Assembly (NCBI GenBank): GCA_938015435.1 | Contig: CALLPN010000017.1 | Span: 1-64,000 of the forward strand | DNA from: an uncultured Saprospiraceae bacterium | GTDB lineage: Bacteria > Bacteroidota > Bacteroidia > Chitinophagales > Saprospiraceae | Direction: 5' to 3' | Length of the DNA: 64,000 nt | Shown here: positions 9,741-17,266 of the stretch, piece after piece | How the letters are laid out: each line of letters begins with the position of its first letter | Numbering within the stretch: position 1 is the first letter of the stretch | Translations under genes and position numbers: made by a program | Notes under the pieces: model-generated | What the model saw: only the letters and a program-made list of their open reading frames with translations | Told to the model about the DNA's origin: nothing | The model's database searches: none

Positions 9741-10262
9741 TCACTCCTCTTCACCATTGGGGTATACGTTTTGGATGAGACTCCAATTAGATTTAACTAA
9801 CGACCCCAATAAATCTATCAGATTGTCCATCGTAGCATAAAGCTCTTTGTTGTTGAGATATTCCTCTTCCTCCCTTTTCAATTCATATAACGTCTTATAT
9901 CCTTCGTAGACTTTAGTCATTTCATTGGTCTGTTGGACAAATGCATCTAGCTGTTGATTGATATATGTATCTATTGGCCCTTGATCGCTTTCAGACACAT
10001 GTAGAGATTCTGCAGGAGTTTCAGATAGCTTCGAGTCTAACATATCTTTTGGGCTAATATTGAAGTAATGACATGTAGCTATAAACTTCTCAACTTTTGG
10101 TTCTACTAATCCAGATTCGTAGCTGGCGATATTATTTCTAGACATATTGAGATAGGATGCTAGTTTACTTTGACTAAGTCCATGTATGCGTCTAAGAAAC
10201 CTAAGATTCAGTCCATAAAAAGTAGGTTTAGGAATATTTTTAGTCTTTTTGGTCTCATTCAT
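9741..10262 (-). CDS. XRE/Cro-type HTH regulator with helical C-terminal domain
   Basis: A 173-residue regulator. Residues about 15-70 form a Cro/C1-type helix-turn-helix (LRRIHGLSQSKLASYLNMSR, then NNIASYESGLVEPKVEK). After an acidic linker comes a predicted helical, coiled-coil-like domain (EGYKTLYELKREEEEYLNNK) that probably dimerises. The gene is divergent from a paralogue at 10550 with the same two-part layout, including an EGYK-LY / EGFK-FY match in the C-terminal half. It probably controls itself and neighbouring stress genes. No ligand domain is recognisable. Confidence 0.85.
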   Translation of the reverse strand: MNETKKTKNIPKPTFYGLNLRFLRRIHGLSQSKLASYLNMSRNNIASYESGLVEPKVEKFIATCHYFNISPKDMLDSKLSETPAESLHVSESDQGPIDTYINQQLDAFVQQTNEMTKVYEGYKTLYELKREEEEYLNNKELYATMDNLIDLLGSLVKSNWSLIQNVYPNGEEE

Positions 10263-10457
10263 ATTGTCAACATTTAAATTTGAATCGATTTAAGAACTAG
10301 GGTTAAAAATGAGTTGTAAGTGCTTGGTTTTCAAGATGAGGCAATTTTTGAAATGCATAGCCTCAGCTTTGGATTGACAAAATGATGAAATATTGCGAAT
10401 TAACGACTTGCAAATGAACTAACAATATGTCTTTAAATCACTTCATTGTCTATTTAC

Positions 10458-10488
10458 TTGACAAAAGAACCATAAAATACTTATTTTG
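10458..10488 (+). promoter_or_regulatory. Putative promoter for the plus-strand HTH regulator
   Basis: TTGACA at about 10458 and TTATTTTG at 10481-10488, with a spacer of about 20 bases, resemble the Bacteroidota -33 / -7 layout (TTG and TAnnTTTG, here with the first A replaced). They lie about 60 bases upstream of the ATG at 10550. Confidence 0.35.
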
Positions 10489-10549
10489 TTAGTAAAATGA
10501 ACAATTGATTGACTTCTTGAGTATTAAAAGTGCTGAAAATATCAATATT

Positions 10550-11080
10550 ATGAGTAAAACACCAACAGTTCCTGGAGTATTAGCACAGAATGTGAAGTTC
10601 CTTAGAAAACTATACAAGTATAGTCAAGAAGATTTAGCCTCAAAGTTAAATATCAAAAGGTCCAACGTCGCGGCATACGAAAGTAAGAATGTTGAGCCAC
10701 GACTTAGGATTGTGCTTGAGATTGCCAAGGTGTTTGATATAAGTATTGACGCACTAGTATCGAAGCCTTTGGAGGAAGGTGACTTATATGATAGATTTAA
10801 TGCCGATGAGAACATAAAGCCTTTCCATAATGAGCTAGAGATAGACCAGAGCAGCGAGGAGGTTCATTTATTTATCCAAAAATCAATTAAGATTAGAAAG
10901 ATATTGGAAGGATTTAAAGCTTTTTATACTATGAAGAAAAGCAGCATCAAAGATCTTACGGATGAAAAAGAACGTGTGATTTTCGATATTGATAATTTCG
11001 TTAATCTAATGGAACACTTACTCACCTATAATGAAAATGTAATTAAGGCTATTAGTAACAAATCAGCCATTGAGTCCTAA
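10550..11080 (+). CDS. XRE/Cro-type HTH regulator, paralogue of the divergent gene
   Basis: The start is the ATG at 10550 (MSKTPTVPGV); the track's 10505 is a TTG in the leader. The protein has 176 residues. The helix-turn-helix lies at about residues 12-65 (NVKFLRKLYKYSQEDLASKL, then NVAAYESKNVEPRL), followed by an acidic linker and a helical C-terminal domain (ILEGFKAFYTMKKSS). It aligns over its full length with the divergent regulator, so the pair arose by duplication. The shared 290-bp region probably carries the operators for both. The gene is closed by a hairpin terminator at 11111. Confidence 0.85.
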   Translation: MSKTPTVPGVLAQNVKFLRKLYKYSQEDLASKLNIKRSNVAAYESKNVEPRLRIVLEIAKVFDISIDALVSKPLEEGDLYDRFNADENIKPFHNELEIDQSSEEVHLFIQKSIKIRKILEGFKAFYTMKKSSIKDLTDEKERVIFDIDNFVNLMEHLLTYNENVIKAISNKSAIES

Positions 11081-11110
11081 TTGTGAATTTATAGAACATT
11101 TAGTCTGTAT

Positions 11111-11147
11111 AAAAAAGCTTCAAGTCTCCAACTTGGAGCTTTTTTAT
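11111..11147 (+). terminator. Rho-independent terminator after the HTH regulator
   Basis: AAAAAAGCT-CAAGT pairs with ACTTG-AGCTTTTTT around a short loop (one mismatch in the stem), followed by a T run. It lies about 30 bases after the stop at 11080. Confidence 0.8.
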
Positions 11148-11328
11148 GTCTATAATCTATCTATACAGTGTGTTGCTGTAAAGATATTGCGATTCTGTGT
11201 CTAATTTTAGATATTAATGTGAATTTAAAATATGCTTGTAATTCATTGAAAATTATACAGTTATGAATACTTAGTGTATTTTAAACTCAATTCAATTGCA
11301 TGTATTCGCACTTACTGTGAACAAAATG

Positions 11329-11340
11329 CACATTAATGTG
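11329..11340. promoter_or_regulatory. Palindrome CACATTAATGTG upstream of the ECF sigma gene
   Basis: A perfect 12-bp palindrome 34 bases before the sigma factor start. Its right half (ATTAATGTG) recurs at 11213-11221. The position and symmetry suit an operator for a dimeric regulator such as one of the two HTH proteins upstream, but no binding evidence exists. Confidence 0.35.
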
Positions 11341-11374
11341 GTTATAATAAACATACGAACCAAACATATACATC

Positions 11375-11887
11375 ATGACACAAATACAATTCGAATTTTA
11401 TTACAACGAAAATTATAGAGCTCTGATGAATTTTGCGAGAAAATTAACTAATGATAGCGTCAATGCTGAAGATTTAGTTCAAGAGACAGCAATCAAAGCA
11501 TATAGAGGCATGCATACTTTTAAAGTTGGAACAAGTTTTAAAAGTTGGGCTTTTACTATTCTTAAAAATACATTCATTACTAAGTATAACAGAAAAAAGA
11601 AGCAAGGAGTGGTTAACAAGCCCATTGAGGATTTCACTTTCGCTCTTGAGAATAAGCACTCATTGAGAAATGATGCCTTATCAAAATTGCGTATCAAGGA
11701 GATCAAAAGTTGCATTGATGAACTCAGCTATAAAAGTAGATTACCTTTCCTTATGTATGTGGAGGGCTACCAGTATAATGAAATTGCCGACACTCTCAAT
11801 ATACCTATGGGTACTGTCAAGAGTAGAATAAATTTTGCAAGAACTAAATTGAAAAGTCAATTGGTCAATCAAGGTTTTGCAGCTTAA
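11375..11887 (+). CDS. ECF-type RNA polymerase sigma factor (sigma-70 family)
   Basis: A 170-residue extracytoplasmic-function sigma factor. Region 2 spans about residues 10-75 (ENYRALMNFARKL, DLVQETAIKAYRG, FKSWAFTILKNTF) and region 4 about 115-165 (YKSRLPFLMYVEGYQYNEIA, then IPMGTVKSRINFARTKLK). It would direct polymerase to promoters of a stress regulon. No anti-sigma gene lies next to it: the following gene is YtxH-like and the preceding one an HTH regulator. Control is therefore probably transcriptional or by a distant partner. The flanking envelope and stationary-phase genes are likely regulon members. Confidence 0.93.
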   Translation: MTQIQFEFYYNENYRALMNFARKLTNDSVNAEDLVQETAIKAYRGMHTFKVGTSFKSWAFTILKNTFITKYNRKKKQGVVNKPIEDFTFALENKHSLRNDALSKLRIKEIKSCIDELSYKSRLPFLMYVEGYQYNEIADTLNIPMGTVKSRINFARTKLKSQLVNQGFAA

Positions 11888-11924
11888 AATTTATTTTTAA
11901 CCGAACAATTGGAGTGACAAAGAA

Positions 11925-11940
11925 GTATCATAGATGATAC
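11925..11940. promoter_or_regulatory. Inverted repeat GTATCAT-AG-ATGATAC before the YtxH gene
   Basis: Perfect 7-bp arms around a 2-bp centre, between the sigma gene stop and the YtxH-like start. It may be an operator. It has no T run, so a terminator is unlikely. Confidence 0.35.
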
Positions 11941-11977
11941 ATAATTTTTATAACATACTAAACGACACTACATTAAT

Positions 11978-12370
11978 ATGAATAATCAGAAAAAAAGATC
12001 GAATACTATTTTATTACTCACAGGGGCTATAGTAGGCGCTGCGGCTACCTACTATTTGACTACACCCAAAGGCAAGGAATTAACAAAAAAGTTAGTTGAT
12101 AAGACTAAAGAGGCAGGAGAAACAATTGCAAGTACAGCAGCAGAGTTGAAAGAGCAGGCAACAGAAAAAATAGAGCATCTATCTGTCAGTATGAAAGCTA
12201 AAACTAATGATATCATTAATCAAAGTTCTGATCAGTATGATATCGTAAAAAATAAACTGACAAGTAAAGCTGAAGATGTGATGGGTGAAGCGCAGAATAG
12301 ATTAGATGATATAAGTATTGGGATGGACAAGGCCAAAAAAGCAATCAAGAACAGTTCGCTTCTCAATTAG
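11978..12370 (+). CDS. YtxH domain protein (membrane-anchored stress protein)
   Basis: A 130-residue protein with one N-terminal membrane segment (about residues 10-28, LLLTGAIVGAAATYYLTTPK) followed by a long amphipathic, Lys/Glu/Ala-rich helix. The TTPKGKELTKKL junction is the YtxH signature. YtxH and the similarly built DUF883 (YqjD/ElaB) proteins are induced in stationary phase or under stress, and some tether ribosomes to the membrane. Its position directly after the ECF sigma gene and ahead of a YqjE-like gene supports an envelope stress role. Confidence 0.82.
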   Translation: MNNQKKRSNTILLLTGAIVGAAATYYLTTPKGKELTKKLVDKTKEAGETIASTAAELKEQATEKIEHLSVSMKAKTNDIINQSSDQYDIVKNKLTSKAEDVMGEAQNRLDDISIGMDKAKKAIKNSSLLN

Positions 12371-12432
12371 TAAATTATGTACAAAAGAAGTTGGCTAAAA
12401 AGATGTCCAATTAGGATAAGTACCGAAGTATT

Positions 12433-12474
12433 AAATAGCTTTTGAAACCATAATTAGGTCAAAAGCTATTTTTA
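12433..12474 (+). terminator. Rho-independent terminator after the YtxH gene
   Basis: AAATAGCTTTTGA pairs perfectly with TCAAAAGCTATTT across a 14-base loop, followed by T-rich sequence. It separates the YtxH gene from the next gene pair. Confidence 0.8.
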
Positions 12475-12498
12475 TATTACTAAATAAAATTGTACCAG

Positions 12499-12855
12499 AT
12501 GAATGATAACCTACTTCAAGATATAGGTGAAAACTATGAGTACGCAAAAACCATTGTAAAAAATACTATAGAGCTAAAAAAAATAGAAGCTGCCGAAGCG
12601 ATATCTGCAGTTCTGGGTAAGATTATTTTTGGAATATTTGCTTCCATTGTATTGTTGATAGTATTGATGGGTTTGACCGTGATCGCTATAATTTGGTTAT
12701 CCTCTGTATTAGGATCTGTAATCCAAGCAATCTCTATTTTTTGTGGATTGTTTTTATTGTTGTTGTTAGTAGTCTATTTTTTTCGTACTAAAATATTGTA
12801 TGAACCATCAATGTCATTTATCAATTCATTCTTCACCTTCGAAAATCCAGATTAA
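12499..12855 (+). CDS. YqjE-like / phage holin superfamily III-like membrane protein
   Basis: The start was moved to the ATG at 12499 (the track begins at a TTG). A 118-residue protein with an N-terminal amphipathic helix (about residues 5-35, including IELKKIEAAEAISAVLG) and two strong membrane segments (about 40-65 and 70-95). This is the layout of the Phage_holin_3_6 / DUF1469 family to which E. coli YqjE belongs. A small soluble gene follows one base later, again as in the yqjD-yqjE-yqjK order. Function in the family is not established; a link to stationary-phase membranes is inferred. Confidence 0.65.
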   Translation: MNDNLLQDIGENYEYAKTIVKNTIELKKIEAAEAISAVLGKIIFGIFASIVLLIVLMGLTVIAIIWLSSVLGSVIQAISIFCGLFLLLLLVVYFFRTKILYEPSMSFINSFFTFENPD

Positions 12856-12856
12856 C

Positions 12857-13138
12857 ATGAATGTCCAAGAAAGAAAAGTAAGGCTAGAAAATGAAATTGA
12901 ATTTTCTAAGCAAATGATACTCCGGAATGCCTGTGAGTTCAGACCAACAAGTTATCTAATCCCAAGTAAAGACAAGGTAACTAATATTGCTGCTGATCTG
13001 TTAGGAGGATCTATTGGGAATCTATCTAGTTATTTATCGGTATTAAGTTCACTAAGCGGTCGCGCAAATAACTCTGGATGGTTCGCTATGATTAGAAAGA
13101 TTATATTGTCTTACTTTAAATTGAGATCAACTAAATAG
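12857..13138 (+). CDS. Small basic protein, YqjK-like by position
   Basis: A 93-residue protein read from the ATG at 12857, one base after the YqjE-like stop (the track's earlier start overlaps that gene). It begins with a charged helix (MNVQERKVRLENEIEFSKQ) and ends with a hydrophobic, basic helix (WFAMIRKIILSYFKLR) that may lie on the membrane. I see no recognised domain. Tight coupling to the YqjE-like gene suggests a shared role, comparable with the third gene of the E. coli yqjDEK cluster, although I see no convincing sequence similarity. Confidence 0.6.
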   Translation: MNVQERKVRLENEIEFSKQMILRNACEFRPTSYLIPSKDKVTNIAADLLGGSIGNLSSYLSVLSSLSGRANNSGWFAMIRKIILSYFKLRSTK

Positions 13139-13254
13139 ATTATAGTCTGGATTGTATTGTTTTTTTGATTTTTGGCGTGATATGTAAAGGACCTCAAATG
13201 GTTAATGCTGAAGATTAGATACCTTGCCTTCTATACTGATAAAACGAATTCACT

Positions 13255-14346
13255 ATGAGTCAGAATAATGAAATAAATGTATACCAACAACTAGCTTACT
13301 TAGTCATTATAGTGATAGGGGTGGGGTGGCTTTTAAATATTGGAAGTAGTATCATATTACCGTTAATTTTTGCCAGCCTATTTGCGATATTTTTGACTCC
13401 TCTAGATAAAAAAATATTGAAATTTGTAAAATATAAATGGGCGTCAATATTGTTGACGTTCGCATGCGTGATCTTACCTCTAGTCGTCGTAGGTAGTTTG
13501 TTTTCATTTCAGTTAATGAGGATATTTGATAGCCTTCCGTCTATAAGCAAGAGTATTAAAGAAGGAGGACGGACATTAGCACTTTGGCTAGATAAGAAGC
13601 TTCCTATGCTGGACATTCAGAGTGATAGTTTTCTGAAAGATAGCGTTGAGTCCGCGATAGAAGAACCTTTTAATATTTTGGGTTATGGGCTTACTTCTAC
13701 TACAGGCCTTTTGACTGGCGTGGCGCTAACTATTATATTTACCTATCTAATCATGTACTATCGCCGAAGTATCAAGAACTTTATTCTTTATCAATTTGAA
13801 AAAACTGATCGGAAGGATGTGCGATCTACAGTTAAAAAAATAAAAGGAACTGTCCAGGCTTATGTAGGTGGTGTAGGCATAGTTATAGTCATACTATCTT
13901 TTTTTAATACCATTGGTCTTTGGATGATTGGTATAGAGTATCCTCTTTTTTGGGGGACGTTAGCTGGAGTATTGTCTGTGATTCCATATGTAGGTACTTT
14001 ATTAGGAGGTCTTTTACCATTTTTATTTGCGATGGCAACTTCAGATCATAATTGGCAGCCGATAGCTATTGTCATCTACTATGGAGTGATTCAGCAAATT
14101 GAAGGTAATTTTATTACTCCCAAAATTGTTGGTGGTAGAGTTAATATTAACCCACTTGTAGCCATCATTGCTCTCTTGTTTTTCGGAATGCTTTGGGGTA
14201 TTGCTGGGGTAGTTTTGGCTTTACCAATTATCTCGATTATAAGGATCATTATGGCAGAGTTTGATAGTACTGAAGCCGTAGCAGAACTCATGGGTTCTGG
14301 TATTTCAGACCATCCTGAAGTATTCAAAGAAATTGCAGATTCATAA
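13255..14346 (+). CDS. AI-2E family transporter (PerM/UPF0118)
   Basis: A 363-residue membrane protein with about eight segments, in the usual AI-2E/PerM order: an N-terminal pair, a soluble middle region (about 80-145), then the C-terminal block. Typical words include IPYVGTLLGGLLPFLFA (about 245-260) and VIQQIEGNFITPKIVGGRVN (about 278-297). The family includes the E. coli autoinducer-2 exporter TqsA and sodium/proton antiporters; the substrate cannot be read from sequence. It sits in the stress island with no close partner. Confidence 0.9.
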   Translation: MSQNNEINVYQQLAYLVIIVIGVGWLLNIGSSIILPLIFASLFAIFLTPLDKKILKFVKYKWASILLTFACVILPLVVVGSLFSFQLMRIFDSLPSISKSIKEGGRTLALWLDKKLPMLDIQSDSFLKDSVESAIEEPFNILGYGLTSTTGLLTGVALTIIFTYLIMYYRRSIKNFILYQFEKTDRKDVRSTVKKIKGTVQAYVGGVGIVIVILSFFNTIGLWMIGIEYPLFWGTLAGVLSVIPYVGTLLGGLLPFLFAMATSDHNWQPIAIVIYYGVIQQIEGNFITPKIVGGRVNINPLVAIIALLFFGMLWGIAGVVLALPIISIIRIIMAEFDSTEAVAELMGSGISDHPEVFKEIADS

Positions 14347-14657
14347 AAGCAATTGGCACTTTTTATTCTAATAATATTATTTGTTTTCTTGTCATTCCAC
14401 TATGGCACCTTGTGATTCTATTGCTAAGGTTTTCTCGGATTGTTGTGCTTTATGATTTCTAATTTAAAAATAGAGGAGAGTCGAACAAATAAGAAGGAAT
14501 CTGGTAAGATAAGAAACGATTATAGTAATCCTAGATTTATAAATGTTAGAAAAATGTGGCGGTTTAGTTATACTCATTTTTCAGTCAGATAATTTAATCA
14601 TTTAGAAGTCAAATAATTTAATAACCTTAGGGCTAGCAGTCCATAAAATAATATAAT
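14347..14657. other. Intergenic region before dps
   Basis: A 311-bp non-coding stretch. Near its end a 10-mer ATAATTTAAT occurs twice 24 bases apart (14589 and 14613), just upstream of the dps start, a spacing that could suit a regulator binding site. I see nothing else. Confidence 0.4.
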
Positions 14658-15122
14658 ATGAATTACCTCGGATTTAGTGAAGCGAAAGTATTAGAAACAG
14701 TGGGACACCTTAATCAACTGTTGGCAAATTATCAAGTCTATTATCAGAATTTAAGAAATTATCACTGGAATGTTAATGGTAAGCATTTCTTTGATCTTCA
14801 TATTCAATTTGAAAATCTATATAATGAAGCTAAAGTTAGTATAGATGAAATTGCAGAGAGAATATTAACTCTAAGGATGAGCCCTATGTCTACGCTTACG
14901 GAATACCTTAAAAGTTCTCAAATAAAAGAAAAGAGTACTGCATCACCAAAAGAAATGGTGGAGTCAATATTGCAGAATCATAAAATTCTCATTGTTAATA
15001 TGAGAGAATTACTAAGTGTAGCAGCTGATTCTGATGATGAAGGAACGATAGATTTAGTAGCTGGATTTTTAGGTTCGATTGAGAAGAAGAGTTGGATGCT
15101 TGATGCATGGCTTCAAGAATAA
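14658..15122 (+). CDS. dps: Dps family ferritin-like DNA-protection protein
   Basis: A 154-residue Dps. It stores iron by oxidising Fe(II) with peroxide and protects DNA in starvation. The di-iron site residues sit in the usual places: His in LRNYHWNVNGKHFFDLH (about residues 31-48, two His motifs), then FENLYNEAKVSIDEIAERI (about 51-69), which supplies Asp and Glu. The short N-terminus lacks a basic tail, so DNA binding may be weak. It joins HPF and YtxH in a starvation-type set. A small membrane protein gene follows after 56 bases. Confidence 0.92.
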   Translation: MNYLGFSEAKVLETVGHLNQLLANYQVYYQNLRNYHWNVNGKHFFDLHIQFENLYNEAKVSIDEIAERILTLRMSPMSTLTEYLKSSQIKEKSTASPKEMVESILQNHKILIVNMRELLSVAADSDDEGTIDLVAGFLGSIEKKSWMLDAWLQE

Positions 15123-15178
15123 TCTGTGTCGAGGTAATAAAAATCAACTCTTTGTTTAATCTTAAAAAATATATAACA

Positions 15179-15646
15179 ATGTCAAACCTAGAAAAAAGTG
15201 AAATTATAAATCCAAAGAATATATCTACACAATACGGAATAACTGCAGGTCTACTGATGGCTTCGTTCTTATTCGCAATGCAAATCACTGGAAATGACTT
15301 TAGGCCATTTATAAAACTTCTAAAGTACTTATTATTAGGTGTGCCTATAGTATTGGCCCTAATTGCTTACAAGGAAACAGTAAAAGGAGATATTTTTATC
15401 AATGGGATATCTCTAGGAGCGAAATTAGCTTTTGTTGCTGGCCTTTCACTCGTGGTAATCAATTTCTTATTGTTTATGATTAATCCAGATATTGCTTTTA
15501 GTAAATATGGTTTAGAACCAGTAAATATGATGCAAAATTTAACGGTATCAGCGATTATACTTGCGGAAACATTTGTCTTTGGAAATTTAATAGCATTTGT
15601 AACTTTGCAGTATTTAAAAGGTAGTTATAATAAAGGCAAAGTATAA
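15179..15646 (+). CDS. Four-helix membrane protein, DUF4199-like
   Basis: The start was set to the ATG at 15179 (MSNLEKSEI); the track's start overlaps dps. A 155-residue protein with four membrane segments (about 20-38, 50-66, 80-102 and 125-147). The opening QYGITAGLLMASFLFAM, a short charged turn (YKETVKGDIFINGISLGAK), and a late hydrophobic pair resemble the DUF4199 family common in Bacteroidota. Function is unknown. It may be co-transcribed with dps. The strong hairpin at 15707 ends the unit. Confidence 0.55.
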   Translation: MSNLEKSEIINPKNISTQYGITAGLLMASFLFAMQITGNDFRPFIKLLKYLLLGVPIVLALIAYKETVKGDIFINGISLGAKLAFVAGLSLVVINFLLFMINPDIAFSKYGLEPVNMMQNLTVSAIILAETFVFGNLIAFVTLQYLKGSYNKGKV

Positions 15647-15706
15647 CAAAATGAGTTAGTCTGGTACTACTGGTGAATCATTACCTGGTGTTAGGAAATA
15701 GACTAT

Positions 15707-15752
15707 AAAAAAAGCGTCCATCAAAATTTATTTTGATGGACGCTTTTTTTTT
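15707..15752. terminator. Bidirectional terminator between converging genes
   Basis: AAAAAAAGCGTCCATCAAAA and TTTTGATGGACGCTTTTTTT form a perfect stem of about 20 bp with a 4-base loop, with A and T runs that serve both strands. It lies between the dps unit (plus) and the small exported protein gene (minus). Confidence 0.92.
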
Positions 15753-15766
15753 CTAGAACTAAGTGA

Positions 15767-16135
15767 TTAGTTTTTCCTAGTAAATCTTTTTTTATTTCGA
15801 GGACTAGCTTTAAATGCTTCCTTTTGATCACTATTAAATATTTCTAATATTGCGGGTTCAAATTCTTTGGTGATTGCATTTAGATTTTGTGACATTTTAA
15901 GTTTGCTTTGATCACTCTGTCTTACTGCATTTATCTTTTCAGATTTAACTATTAACAGTTTTTTCAATTTCGTGGTTTGTTCAGCAGATAGCTCTTGAGA
16001 GCTATTTTGATTTGAGAGGTCTTTTTGGATCATTTTGAGCTCTTGTTCTACGAGTTGATTTACGAGTGTCGCTTTATCTTGTGCAGAAGTAGATAATCCA
16101 AATGCAGCGAATAGTAGAATAAATAGATATTTCAT
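15767..16135 (-). CDS. Small exported protein, Spy/CpxP-like in build
   Basis: A 122-residue protein with a cleavable signal peptide (MKYLFILLFAAFGLSTSAQ) and a mature, wholly helical, Lys/Gln/Glu-rich body with a very basic end (RNKKRFTRKN). It has no enzyme motif. Size, helix content and periplasmic location are reminiscent of Spy/CpxP-type or LTXXQ chaperone-like proteins of Bacteroidota, but the LTxxQ motif itself is not evident. Convergent with the stress island; function unknown. Confidence 0.6.
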   Translation of the reverse strand: MKYLFILLFAAFGLSTSAQDKATLVNQLVEQELKMIQKDLSNQNSSQELSAEQTTKLKKLLIVKSEKINAVRQSDQSKLKMSQNLNAITKEFEPAILEIFNSDQKEAFKASPRNKKRFTRKN

Positions 16136-16265
16136 GTTTGTATTCTTTTAATGGTATTATAATTACTGAATGGCTAATATAAGAGGATTTACACCATTTT
16201 AATCATGCCTTTACAGATTTAAGACTCTATTAAGGCTTGATTCGTCCACTAGGCTATCATATTAT

Positions 16266-17234
16266 TTACATAACGGCAGCTATGGTTCTTTCTAGTAATG
16301 CTTTAGTAGCCTTGATACCTGCAGTTTCTGATATGCCATCACCTTCCCATTCTACACCTATAAATCCTTCATAACCAGAGGCATGTACGATTTCCATCAT
16401 TTTAGTATAGTTGGTAGATAATTCATTGCCTTTTCTATCAAATGTATGAGATTTAGCGCTCACTGCCTTAGCGTAAGGCATGAGTTCTTTTATTCCCAGA
16501 TATCTGTCATACTCCTCTATACAAGGTGCTCCCCATCTTTCGCCTCCTTCTCTTGCTATACAGAAATTGCCGTAATCGGGTAAAGTGCCACAGTTATCCA
16601 TGTTGATATCCTTCATGATCTTAGTCAGCCATTTGCCATCAGAAGAGTATCCGCCATGATTCTCTACTATTATATTTTGTCCATGATCCGCGCCTATTAC
16701 GGCCAAAGCGGCTAGACTCTCGGTACATCTTTCTTGTTGCTCCTTTTTATTTCCTTCTCCCCATAGGTTAACTCGTACACTGTGGCAACCTAGTTTTTTA
16801 GCTGCTTTTACCCAAGGGATATGCTCTTCTATTGCAAAATTGCGATCCGCTTGCGATGCTGCACCTAGAGCTCCTGTTAGATCAGTCATTATCAGTAGTT
16901 GCTTGACTTGGGCCTTTTCTGCGGCATCATTCATCTTGTTCCAGTAAGTTGGGTCTGTCAGTCCAGCTGTAAGAAACTGAGAAACGTACTCTACACCAGT
17001 AAACCCTAGATTTCCAGCAAAGTCAGCAAACTCTAGATTGTCGAGCTTTCCCTCTTGCAACATTCTATGGCATGACCACTGTGCTAAGGACAACTTATAA
17101 CGTGTATTCAATTCAAGATTTCCATTTGAGAGATTTGAATCTTCATTGACAGCACCTATGGAAGTTGTTTGACATCCAACTAATGCTCCTAATGAAAGCA
17201 AACCTAATGATGTATTAAATTTTCTTCTTTCCAT
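16266..17234 (-). CDS. Exported sugar phosphate isomerase/epimerase-like TIM barrel protein
   Basis: A 322-residue AP_endonuc_2 (xylose isomerase-like) TIM barrel. The N-terminus has a Tat-like ERRKF motif and a lipobox (ALVGC), so it is probably a folded, Tat-exported lipoprotein. The four expected metal ligands are visible: Glu in IIVENHGG, Asp in TLPDYGN, His in SAKSHTF and Glu in IGVEWEGD. Family members isomerise, epimerise or eliminate keto-sugars. It lies 32 bases downstream of the gluconate-dehydrogenase-type small subunit, in line with work on a 3-keto sugar made by the GMC enzyme. The exact reaction cannot be told. Confidence 0.85.
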   Translation of the reverse strand: MERRKFNTSLGLLSLGALVGCQTTSIGAVNEDSNLSNGNLELNTRYKLSLAQWSCHRMLQEGKLDNLEFADFAGNLGFTGVEYVSQFLTAGLTDPTYWNKMNDAAEKAQVKQLLIMTDLTGALGAASQADRNFAIEEHIPWVKAAKKLGCHSVRVNLWGEGNKKEQQERCTESLAALAVIGADHGQNIIVENHGGYSSDGKWLTKIMKDINMDNCGTLPDYGNFCIAREGGERWGAPCIEEYDRYLGIKELMPYAKAVSAKSHTFDRKGNELSTNYTKMMEIVHASGYEGFIGVEWEGDGISETAGIKATKALLERTIAAVM

Positions 17235-17266
17235 TGTATTTTTTATTTCTCTTTAATCAATTGTTA

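Noticed and set aside
8369-15646. Toxin-antitoxin or phage-defence system around the two HTH genes
   Set aside because: No toxin, nuclease or effector gene is paired with either regulator; the neighbours are stress and envelope genes.
15767-16135. Assignment as a Spy/CpxP chaperone
   Set aside because: The LTxxQ motif is not visible; only size, helices and location agree, so it is left as a small exported protein.
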